From assembly GCF_000379425.1 (NCBI RefSeq), contig NZ_KB902237.1, positions 62,001-126,000 of the forward strand: 64,000 nt of DNA, given 5' to 3'. The DNA is from Corynebacterium lubricantis DSM 45231 (GTDB lineage Bacteria > Actinomycetota > Actinomycetes > Mycobacteriales > Mycobacteriaceae). The position numbers and the translations under genes were made by a program. Positions 57,206-64,000 of the stretch are shown here, one piece after another (the first letter of the stretch is position 1; the number at the start of each line of letters is the position of its first letter). The notes under the pieces were generated by a model, which was not told where the DNA came from, did not search any database, and was given only the letters and a program-made list of their open reading frames with translations.

Positions 57206-57790
57206 ATGAATGAAAAGTCAACCGGCCAGCGCTCCGATGCGCGGGAGAGAATCCTAGAGTGCTCGCGCGAGTTGTTCAGCGAGCAAACGTTTGCTCAGGT
57301 GTCCATGAAGGACATCGCAGAAAAAGCTGGAGTGAGCGTCGCCTTGATTGTGAAGCACTTCGGTTCCAAGGAGTCGCTTTTCGAAGCTACTGTAGATTTC
57401 ACGAAGTCTGCCTCGGCATTATTCAGCGGCCCTTTCGACCAGTTGGGAAAAACCGCGATCACCGAAACTCTCATGGCGCCTTTCAATGCGCCTTATTCCA
57501 TGGCACGCACCATCTCAGTCGCCTCAGGCGCGCCCGATAGTATGAGTGCGATCGGGCGACGCATCAAAACGGATCTCTTTCAGGTGCTCACCGATCGTAT
57601 TCGCAACGAATCTCACGTCACCACTCCATCGCCCGAGCTGCGGGCCCAATCAGCGTTGTCCCTACTGATTGGGGTCTCCATCATGCGGCGGTTCGGCGAT
57701 ACGGAATTTGAATCCTTCGATACCGAGACCCTCATCTCTTACTACTCGGGGATCTTGCAGGGCATCATCGACGGTTCCGCACCTCATTGA
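57206..57790 (+). CDS. TetR family transcriptional regulator
   Basis: A 194-residue repressor-type protein. The N-terminal helix-turn-helix is SMKDIAEKAGVSVALIVKHF (residues about 33-52). The C-terminal ligand-binding domain is helical and non-diagnostic. Co-transcription with the DUF4232 lipoprotein and its position against mmsAB suggest it controls one of these; I did not identify an operator. Its end overlaps mmsB convergently by 26 bases. Confidence 0.88.
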   Translation: MNEKSTGQRSDARERILECSRELFSEQTFAQVSMKDIAEKAGVSVALIVKHFGSKESLFEATVDFTKSASALFSGPFDQLGKTAITETLMAPFNAPYSMARTISVASGAPDSMSAIGRRIKTDLFQVLTDRIRNESHVTTPSPELRAQSALSLLIGVSIMRRFGDTEFESFDTETLISYYSGILQGIIDGSAPH

Positions 57791-58646
57791 TAATCGCGGA
57801 GAAGTCCAGCCCGCCGTTCCCCTCGTCGACAAACGCGCCATACTGCTGAGCCGCGATGCGGCCAAGTTCCGTGTCGGTGCCTGTCTCTTCCGCCGATGCC
57901 ATCGCCAACTTGAGGTCCTTCAGCATCAGTGCCGAGGAGAAACCCGGCGCAAAGTCGTGATTCGCGGGTGACGTGGGCACCACGTCGGGAACTGGTGCAT
58001 TGACCGAGAGCGACCACGAGTTACCTGTTGCGTTGGACACTACGTCGTAGAACGCCTGGTGTTCGAGGCCTAGTCGCTCGCCCAACACGATTGCCTCGGC
58101 CAGAACAATTTGCTGTACAGCCAGAATCATGTTGTTGCACGCCTTGACCGCCTGCCCATTTCCGGTCGCACCGCAATGGGTCACTGATTTTGCCATCGGC
58201 TCGAGTATTGAGTGTGCCTCGTCGAAAGCTTCCTTGGACCCTCCGACCATGAACGCCAGCGTGCCCGCTTGCGAGCCCGCGACTCCACCTGAGACAGGAG
58301 CATCGAGGAAACGCGACCCAGCGTCCTCGACGAGGCTGGCAATCTCCCGAGCCTCCGCGACGGCAATTGTCGACGAGTCAATGAACAACCTAGGCACATC
58401 TTCTGCGTCGAGAACTTCTCTAACTACCTGCTCGACGAGCGCACCGTTGGGTAACATCGTGATGATGACCTCCGCGCCCTTGGCTACCTCTGCGGCGGAT
58501 TCGAATGGTGTGACACCTGCGGCGGCCGCTTTGTCTCGGGCCTCAGGCACGACATCGAAGCCCGCAACTTCGTGGCCTGCGTTAGCCAGGTTGGCCGACA
58601 TCGGCCCGCCCATGTTGCCTAATCCAAGAAATGCAATCTTGGCCAT
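57765..58646 (-). CDS. mmsB: 3-hydroxyisobutyrate dehydrogenase
   Basis: A 293-residue NAD-dependent dehydrogenase of valine breakdown, oxidising 3-hydroxyisobutyrate to methylmalonate semialdehyde. Seen: AFLGLGNMGGPMSANLANAG at the N-terminus, FLDAPVSGGVAGSQAGTLAF for substrate, and catalytic Lys in GNGQAVKACNNMILAVQ. It follows mmsA by 27 bases and works with it in one pathway. Confidence 0.94.
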   Translation of the reverse strand: MAKIAFLGLGNMGGPMSANLANAGHEVAGFDVVPEARDKAAAAGVTPFESAAEVAKGAEVIITMLPNGALVEQVVREVLDAEDVPRLFIDSSTIAVAEAREIASLVEDAGSRFLDAPVSGGVAGSQAGTLAFMVGGSKEAFDEAHSILEPMAKSVTHCGATGNGQAVKACNNMILAVQQIVLAEAIVLGERLGLEHQAFYDVVSNATGNSWSLSVNAPVPDVVPTSPANHDFAPGFSSALMLKDLKLAMASAEETGTDTELGRIAAQQYGAFVDEGNGGLDFSAIINEVRNRR

Positions 58647-58673
58647 TGGTTTTCTCCCTCTCTCGCTCTGTGG

Positions 58674-60191
58674 CTAGTTCATAACCGGCATGGTGAACTG
58701 CGGACCGGCATCGCTGTCGTCCGGCCACTTGGAGGTGACCGTCTTGGTCTTGGTGTAGAAGCGATAGGAGTCCGGCCCGTGCTGGTTAAGGTCGCCGAAT
58801 CCGGAGGCTTTCCAACCACCAAAGGTGTGGTACGCGATGGGAACCGGGATGGCGACGTTGACGCCGACCATTCCAACCTGCACGTTTTTAGCGAAGTCGC
58901 GCGCGGCCCCGCCGTTTTGGGTGAAGATGGCTACGCCGTTGCCGTACTCATGGTCACTGGCCAGACGCGTTGCCTCTTCTAGCGTTTCGGTACGCACCAT
59001 CGTCAGAACGGGCCCGAAAATCTCGGTGCGGTAGATATCCATGTCAGGGGTAGCGTGGTCAAAGAAGCTTGGGCCGGAGAAGAAACCGTTTGCCAGGGAC
59101 TCGCCCTCGAATTCACGGTTCGACATGTCCAGCTCTCGACCGTCGATGACAAGGTCGGCGCCGGCCGCGACACCCTCGCCGATCATGCGCTCGACGCGGT
59201 CCTTCGACTCCTGGGTGACCAGCGGGCCGTAATCCGAGTTCGGGTCCAGACTGTGGCCCACGGTGAGCTCGCGGGTCTTGCGGATGATCGCTTCACGCAG
59301 GTTGTCGGCAGTTTCCTGGCCCACAGGCACCGCCACGGACAGTGCCATGCAGCGCTCGCCTGCGGAACCGAAGGCCGCTCCGACGATCGCATCTGCGGTG
59401 GCGTCGATATCGGCATCGGGCAGGACAATCGCGTGGTTCTTCGCGCCGCCGAAGCACTGTGCTCGCTTCCCTGTGGCCGCGCACTGCTCGTAGATGTACT
59501 GCGCAATTGGGGTCGAGCCGACGAAGCCCACGGCTTGGATCACCTCAGACTGCAAGATCGCGTCAACTGCCTCCTTCCCACCGTGGACAACATTGAACAC
59601 GTTGGGCGGGCCGCCAGCCTCTACGAATAGTTCGGCGAGGCGCACGGGCACGGAAGGGTCGCGCTCGGAGGGCTTCAGCACAAACGAGTTGCCCGCGGTC
59701 AGGGCCGGCCCTGCCTTCCACAGCGGGATCATTGCCGGGAAGTTGAACGGCGTAATGCCTGCTACTACGCCGAGTGGCTGACGCATTGAATAGGTATCAA
59801 TGCCGGTGCCCACTTCCGAGGAGTACTCACCTTTAAGCTGGTGCGGAGCACCCAGCGAAAACTCGAGCACGTCGACGCCGCGGGAGATATCGCCCTTCGC
59901 GTCGGCAAAGGTCTTGCCGTGTTCCAAGGACAAGGTGCGCGCAAGTTCTTCGACGTTGTCGTTGATCAGTTGGATCCACTTCATCACGACCCGGATGCGC
60001 TTTTGTGGGTTGAAAGCAGCCCACGCGGGCTGTGCCTCAGCGGCCAGCGCGATGGCGTGATCCACGTCGGCGCGATTCGCCAGGCGGACCTCGGCCTGTG
60101 GGGCGCCAAGCGAGGGGTTGAGCACAAGCTGGGTGTGGCCCGAAGTGCCCTCGTAAGCGGTAGCTCCGATGAAGTGGTTGATGATGCGCAT
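58674..60191 (-). CDS. mmsA: Methylmalonate-semialdehyde dehydrogenase (CoA-acylating)
   Basis: A 505-residue aldehyde dehydrogenase that converts methylmalonate semialdehyde to propionyl-CoA (or malonate semialdehyde to acetyl-CoA). Seen: MRQPLGVVAGITPFNFPAM, GGAKNHAIVLPDADID, and catalytic Cys in GSAGERCMALSVAVPVG. The GERCM context is typical of MmsA/IolA. The ATG at 60191 has AAGGAGAC upstream; the open frame extends to 60242. With mmsB it gives valine catabolism from hydroxyisobutyrate to propionyl-CoA. Confidence 0.95.
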   Translation of the reverse strand: MRIINHFIGATAYEGTSGHTQLVLNPSLGAPQAEVRLANRADVDHAIALAAEAQPAWAAFNPQKRIRVVMKWIQLINDNVEELARTLSLEHGKTFADAKGDISRGVDVLEFSLGAPHQLKGEYSSEVGTGIDTYSMRQPLGVVAGITPFNFPAMIPLWKAGPALTAGNSFVLKPSERDPSVPVRLAELFVEAGGPPNVFNVVHGGKEAVDAILQSEVIQAVGFVGSTPIAQYIYEQCAATGKRAQCFGGAKNHAIVLPDADIDATADAIVGAAFGSAGERCMALSVAVPVGQETADNLREAIIRKTRELTVGHSLDPNSDYGPLVTQESKDRVERMIGEGVAAGADLVIDGRELDMSNREFEGESLANGFFSGPSFFDHATPDMDIYRTEIFGPVLTMVRTETLEEATRLASDHEYGNGVAIFTQNGGAARDFAKNVQVGMVGVNVAIPVPIAYHTFGGWKASGFGDLNQHGPDSYRFYTKTKTVTSKWPDDSDAGPQFTMPVMN

Positions 60192-60447
60192 TGATGTCTC
60201 CTTGAAAAATGAGCTGTATTTAAGTTTCCTTCTGACCACCACTATCTACGTAATGCACATCACATTCAATGGTTTAAGTGATCTATAACGCCATTCACCC
60301 CCTAGTGGCCAACCACAGACCGCAACAACCTGCAAAAGTGCCCTTCACCACCTAAAACATGCGCGGGTAAATGAGATTCACCCGCCTTTGAGCGCCCGAT
60401 TCTGGAAACTGAGTTTCCCGGCGAGCGGTTCTCGTTAGACTCTGCAC
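60192..60447. other. Divergent intergenic region mmsA / GNAT gene (256 bases)
   Basis: The region contains the mmsA leader and the -10 of the acetyltransferase gene. An imperfect TCAC-rich stretch (GCACATCACATTC near 60252) is present but no full GlxR palindrome. No gene was found. Confidence 0.5.
60436..60441 (+). promoter_or_regulatory. -10 element for leaderless acetyltransferase gene
   Basis: TAGACT ends six bases before the ATG at 60448. No Shine-Dalgarno sequence is seen. Confidence 0.55.
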
Positions 60448-63024
60448 ATGAGTGCACGCCACCGCTTCGCATCCGACGTCCTCCTCAACGACGGGGCTAT
60501 TGCCACGATCCGCCCCGTCGTAGATTCCGATGCCACAGCCCTCACCGAGTTCTATTCGCGGGTCTCTGAGCATTCCAAATACCTACGCTTTTTCGCCAAT
60601 CATCCCGAGCTCACAGAGTCCGATCTGGCTGCCTTCCTCGATTCCGACGGCCACGACAAAGTCACTCTCGTTCTAGAGGACAAGCGGGAAGACACGCGTT
60701 ACAACGAAGGCCGCATCGTCGCCATCGCCGGGTACAAGATTGTCCCCGAGTACCTTCCCACCCGTGTCGGAGACGTGTCCTTTCTGGTTCAAGACGACCA
60801 GCAAGGCCGTGGTGTGGGCAATATTTTGCTCGAGCACCTCGCCGACATCGGCCGCGAACAGGGAGTCGAGCGCTTTACCGCCGAGATGCTCACGCAGAAT
60901 CGCCAGATGACCCGCGTCTTCCTCAACGCTGGTTATAGCGCCCAGCCAGAATTAGCCGACGGCTACATCACGGTGGACTTTCCCATCGCGCCCAGCCGGT
61001 CGTCGCAAAGCGCAATGATGCGTCGCGAACAGCGCGCCGAGGCGAACTCCCTGCGACGCGTGCTGAGCCCGAAGACAACCGTGGCACTGCGCCCAGAAAA
61101 CGGGAACGTGCTCGAGCAGCTCGGCGCTATCGAAGGCGACGTCGACCTCGTCATCGCGGACCACAAGCACGTGGACTTTGACCAACTCGTCGCGGCCGCG
61201 CACAGCAAGAATGCCACGACAATCCTGCTACCTGTCGACGCAGCCCATCGTGCCATGACCGACGATATCGCGCGCAAGATGGTGCGCGCGGTGCGTGACG
61301 CCGGTATGCGGATGATCGGGCCGGCATCAATCGGTCTGGTCAACACACACCCCGAAGTCAACCTCAACCTCACTCCGGCTTTCCACCCGCGCCGCGGACA
61401 CGTAGGAATGTTCACGCAAACCGCCGGGGTGGGCACACTGGTGCTCTCTCGCGCCATCGAGCGCGGGTGTGGAATCTCCACGTTTGTCAGTGCCGGTATC
61501 TTTTCGGATGTCACCGCCAACGACGTCATGCAATTTTGGGCCAGCGACGAGGACACGCAAGTCTGTCTGCTTTCCCTCGACTCGATTGGTAACCCACGCA
61601 AGTTCTTCCGCGTGCTGCGCGCATTATCACAGCTCAAACACGTCGTTGTGTTCATGCCCTCGCGCGCATTGCACACAGCCAGGCATTACCACCAGGACGG
61701 GCTCGTCTCTGCCAGCCCGCAGGCCCTAGATCAGGTGGTCAGGCGCGCCGGGGCGGTGGTGGTTAGTCGTCGCGACGCGATGTACGACGTTGCCCAGATC
61801 CTAGCGCGCCAGCCCCTGCCTCGCGGCCCGAAAGTCGCCGTGTTGTCGAACTCCGACGGAATTGCGCAGCATATGCTCGAATCTGCCCGACGCTTCGGCC
61901 TCGTCCCCACTGTTTATTCGGTCCCCGACGGCGAGCCACTCGAGGCGCTGACGCAGCGTATCGACGAGATCCTGGCAAGCGCGAATGCCACAACTGATGC
62001 TCTAGTTGTCACCGTCGCCGAACTTGGAGACGGGCTACTCGAGAAAGCGCACGTGATGCTCGCCCGGCGCGCGCGATCTACAACAATCCCGCTGATTGCT
62101 ACATATGTCGGATTCAATAGGCCACCCTTCGAGACCGTGGGCGCGGAAACTCACGGCCAGCTCCCGGTGTGCGATACCTATGCGGAAGCCCTAGAGTCGC
62201 TGGGGCTGATCGTCGATACGCAGCGGCAACGCGCGGAAATTGCTGCCGCGGAAGAACCCACCGAGACTTCCGCCTCAGCCCTGCGCGAAGCACGGGCAAC
62301 GATTGAAAACGTCCTGAGATCCTCTCCTCAGGGCAGGTGGGCCACCCCTGCTGAATGCTCGGCGATCTTGGCCGCCTACGGCATCGCACTCGTTCCCTCG
62401 ACAGGTGCGGGCAGCCTCGCGGAGGCCACCCGCGAGGCTGAGCAGCTCGGCTGGGATGTGGTGCTCAAATGCGTCGGACCAATGGTGCGTGCCAGAAACG
62501 AACTCCCAATCATTTTTCGCCACATTAACGACCGCGACGCGCTAGCAAGCGCCTGGTCACAGATCCTCGACATGGCCCACGGCCTTGGAGTGGACGATCT
62601 CACCTTGCTCGAACCAGTGGTACAAAAGACCGTGCAACCCGGCACAACGCTGACAATCCGCGCGATCGAGGACCCCACTATCGGCCCGATCACCTCGGTC
62701 GGGATCGCGGGCGTCAGCTCAGAAGTATTGGGGGACCTTGCATGGCGCACCCCACCCCTGACCCGCGCGGATGCTCGCAGCATGCTCCTCGAACTCGATG
62801 CCGCTCCCCTCCTGGCTGGTTACCGTGGCGCACCTGCAACTGCCCTGTCACCCATCGAGGACGTTGTGCTCGCCGTCAGCCAGCTTAACGACGACAACCC
62901 CGCCCTGGTCGATATCGAACTCACCCCGGTGATCGCCGGTGTGGATTCGACCACGGTAGTTGGCGCGAGGATGCGCATCGCCCCGCTCAAGGCGCAGCGC
63001 GACCCCCTGGCTCGATCGATTTGA
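60448..63024 (+). CDS. GNAT acetyltransferase fused to NDP-forming acyl-CoA synthetase-like domains
   Basis: An 858-residue fusion. Residues about 1-175 are a GNAT acetyltransferase (acetyl-CoA loop QDDQQGRGVGNILLEHL). About 200-330 resemble a CoA-binding domain (RDAGMRMIGPASIGLVN), 335-560 a succinyl-CoA-ligase-like region (FTQTAGVGTLVLSRAIERGC), and 590-858 an ATP-grasp-like domain. This is the Pat-type protein lysine acetyltransferase plan, with GNAT at the N-terminus as in actinobacteria. Such enzymes silence acetyl-CoA synthetase and related enzymes; the synthetase part is often inactive and senses acetyl-CoA. An AcuC-type deacetylase follows ten bases later. Confidence 0.88.
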   Translation: MSARHRFASDVLLNDGAIATIRPVVDSDATALTEFYSRVSEHSKYLRFFANHPELTESDLAAFLDSDGHDKVTLVLEDKREDTRYNEGRIVAIAGYKIVPEYLPTRVGDVSFLVQDDQQGRGVGNILLEHLADIGREQGVERFTAEMLTQNRQMTRVFLNAGYSAQPELADGYITVDFPIAPSRSSQSAMMRREQRAEANSLRRVLSPKTTVALRPENGNVLEQLGAIEGDVDLVIADHKHVDFDQLVAAAHSKNATTILLPVDAAHRAMTDDIARKMVRAVRDAGMRMIGPASIGLVNTHPEVNLNLTPAFHPRRGHVGMFTQTAGVGTLVLSRAIERGCGISTFVSAGIFSDVTANDVMQFWASDEDTQVCLLSLDSIGNPRKFFRVLRALSQLKHVVVFMPSRALHTARHYHQDGLVSASPQALDQVVRRAGAVVVSRRDAMYDVAQILARQPLPRGPKVAVLSNSDGIAQHMLESARRFGLVPTVYSVPDGEPLEALTQRIDEILASANATTDALVVTVAELGDGLLEKAHVMLARRARSTTIPLIATYVGFNRPPFETVGAETHGQLPVCDTYAEALESLGLIVDTQRQRAEIAAAEEPTETSASALREARATIENVLRSSPQGRWATPAECSAILAAYGIALVPSTGAGSLAEATREAEQLGWDVVLKCVGPMVRARNELPIIFRHINDRDALASAWSQILDMAHGLGVDDLTLLEPVVQKTVQPGTTLTIRAIEDPTIGPITSVGIAGVSSEVLGDLAWRTPPLTRADARSMLLELDAAPLLAGYRGAPATALSPIEDVVLAVSQLNDDNPALVDIELTPVIAGVDSTTVVGARMRIAPLKAQRDPLARSI

Positions 63025-63034
63025 GGGCGAGATT

Positions 63035-64000
63035 ATGTCTGATCCAGTAGTCCTCTTCGATGACACCTTAAACTCTTACTCCTTTGGTGCGGGCCATCCG
63101 ATGCAACCGAATCGGCTGCGTCACACGTTGGCCTTGGCCAGCTTCTTCGGGCTCGATGCCGAACTCACGCTTGCAACTGTCCCAACTGGCACCGAGGACT
63201 TGTCGCGGCTCGTGCATTCTGTTGAGTACCTCCGCGCCCTGCGGCGCAATGAGCCCAACATCGATTTCGGGATCGGTACCGTGGAGCACCCGATTTCGAC
63301 GCGTCGCGCCGATGGCGCCTCCCACATCGTCGCGGGTACCGTCGAGGCAGCGCGTATGGTCTGGTCAGGAGAAGCTCGGCGCGTGGTCAACCTCGCGGGC
63401 GGATTGCACCACGCGCAACCTGCGCGGCAGTCGGGTTTTTGCGCCCTCAACGACGTCGCCGTGGCGATCAGTTGGTTACTGCGCCAGGGAGCGCAGCGGA
63501 TTGCTTACGTCGACTTCGACGCTCATCACGGAGATGGGGTCGAGGCAATGTTCTGGGATGACCCGCGTGTGCTCACCATCTCTATCCATGAATCGGGAAT
63601 CTACCTCTTCCCATACACGGGATTTCCTAACGAAATCGGTGCCGACACTGCATTGGGCACCGCAGTCAACATCGCCCTGCCACCGGAATCAGGCGATAGT
63701 GAATGGCTTGAGGCAATCCACGGAATCGTCCCACAACTTCTGCGTGCCTTTCGCCCCGAAATCGTGTTCAGCCAGCACGGTGCGGACACCCACTTTTTGG
63801 ATCCGCTGACGCACCTGAAAGTCTCGGTAGAAGCCGAGGCAAACGCGCTGCGTTCCTTGTCGGCCTGGGTCGATCAATTCGCAGGTGGCAATTGGGTCGC
63901 AGTCGGTGGTGGCGGATACAACTTGGATTCCGTTGCCCGCGTTTGGTTTCAAGTCCTCGCCGCGACTGCGGGCGTGGAAGTCTCAGGTGCAGAAGCGATG
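63035..64000 (+). CDS. acuC: AcuC-like acetoin utilisation / protein deacetylase, partial (3' end outside window)
   Basis: The first 322 residues of a class I histone-deacetylase-family zinc enzyme, open to the right edge. Seen: GAGHPMQPNRLRHTLALA, NLAGGLHHAQPARQSGFCALND with the charge-relay His-His, VDFDAHHGDGVEAMFW (metal Asp-x-His), SIHESGIYLFPYTG, SQHGADTHFLDPLTHLKVS and VAVGGGGYNLDSVARVW with the transition-state tyrosine. Family and position after the acetyltransferase support AcuC, which removes acetyl groups from acetyl-CoA synthetase. Together they would form a reversible acetylation switch. Confidence 0.94.
   Translation, partial: MSDPVVLFDDTLNSYSFGAGHPMQPNRLRHTLALASFFGLDAELTLATVPTGTEDLSRLVHSVEYLRALRRNEPNIDFGIGTVEHPISTRRADGASHIVAGTVEAARMVWSGEARRVVNLAGGLHHAQPARQSGFCALNDVAVAISWLLRQGAQRIAYVDFDAHHGDGVEAMFWDDPRVLTISIHESGIYLFPYTGFPNEIGADTALGTAVNIALPPESGDSEWLEAIHGIVPQLLRAFRPEIVFSQHGADTHFLDPLTHLKVSVEAEANALRSLSAWVDQFAGGNWVAVGGGGYNLDSVARVWFQVLAATAGVEVSGAEAM

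Noticed and set aside
60240..60290. GlxR-like site before mmsA
   Set aside because: TCAC and GTGA half-sites are present but 14 bases apart instead of six.
63084..63809. 241-residue frame inside the acuC region
   Set aside because: It is in another frame; the acuC frame is open from 63035 to the edge with all deacetylase motifs.

Overview
The window is a GC-rich actinobacterial chromosome segment, very probably from a Corynebacterium. The evidence is mycothione reductase, malate:quinone oxidoreductase, the actinobacteria-restricted families DUF2469, DUF2631 and DUF4232, a DUF222/HNH protein, and a gene order (mqo, mtr, two small secreted proteins, map, pbp, ispG, rip1, dxr, rlmN, cdsA, frr, pyrH, tsf, rpsB, xerC, dprA, comM, yraN, rnhB, lepB, rplS, thi, tex, trmD) that I recall from corynebacterial genomes but could not check. 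The species was not determined. About 58 protein genes tile the window densely. I saw no rRNA, tRNA, CRISPR array, insertion sequence or prophage.

Layout. 1-11.3 kb: the 3' end of glnA, a DUF222/HNH protein, proS and yaaA in tight divergence, an AAA ATPase, a three-gene TRAP transporter (dctPQM), an RsmC-like methyltransferase with cobA, and a shortened selO. 11.3-24.1 kb: a VOC protein, mqo, an alpha/beta hydrolase, mtr, a tandem pair of small secreted proteins, map with a lipoprotein transpeptidase, and ispG, rip1 and dxr. 24-37.5 kb: the translation and cell-envelope core from DUF2631 through rlmN, lapA-like, cdsA, frr, pyrH, tsf, rpsB, a degenerate M23 protein, xerC, dprA, comM, yraN, DUF2469, rnhB and lepB. 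37.5-48.3 kb: a divergent fatty-acid oxidation cluster (MaoC hydratase and FabG4-type reductase against FadA2-type thiolase and a large acyl-CoA dehydrogenase/oxidase), then two overlapping YhgE/Pip membrane proteins. 48.3-56.6 kb: rplS, a TPP-riboswitch-controlled thiEOSGF operon, tex, and a trmD with an unexplained C-terminal domain. 56.6-64 kb: a DUF4232 lipoprotein with a TetR regulator, valine-catabolic mmsAB, and a GNAT/acyl-CoA-synthetase protein acetyltransferase followed by an AcuC-type deacetylase that runs off the end.

Two signals cut across gene boundaries. First, an 11-bp word, TCGTCGATAAG or its complement, occurs ten times, always inside genes, in several reading frames and on both strands; I cannot explain it by codon use alone. 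Second, at least fourteen genes have a TANNNT hexamer ending 6-8 bases before the start codon and no Shine-Dalgarno sequence. This indicates heavy use of leaderless transcripts, including two divergent pairs whose -10 elements abut or overlap and two genes whose -10 sits in the U-tract or lower stem of the preceding gene's terminator.

Start codons were re-chosen wherever a Shine-Dalgarno sequence, a leaderless -10 or the family N-terminus decided the matter. All functional assignments rest on motif recognition by eye, without database searches.
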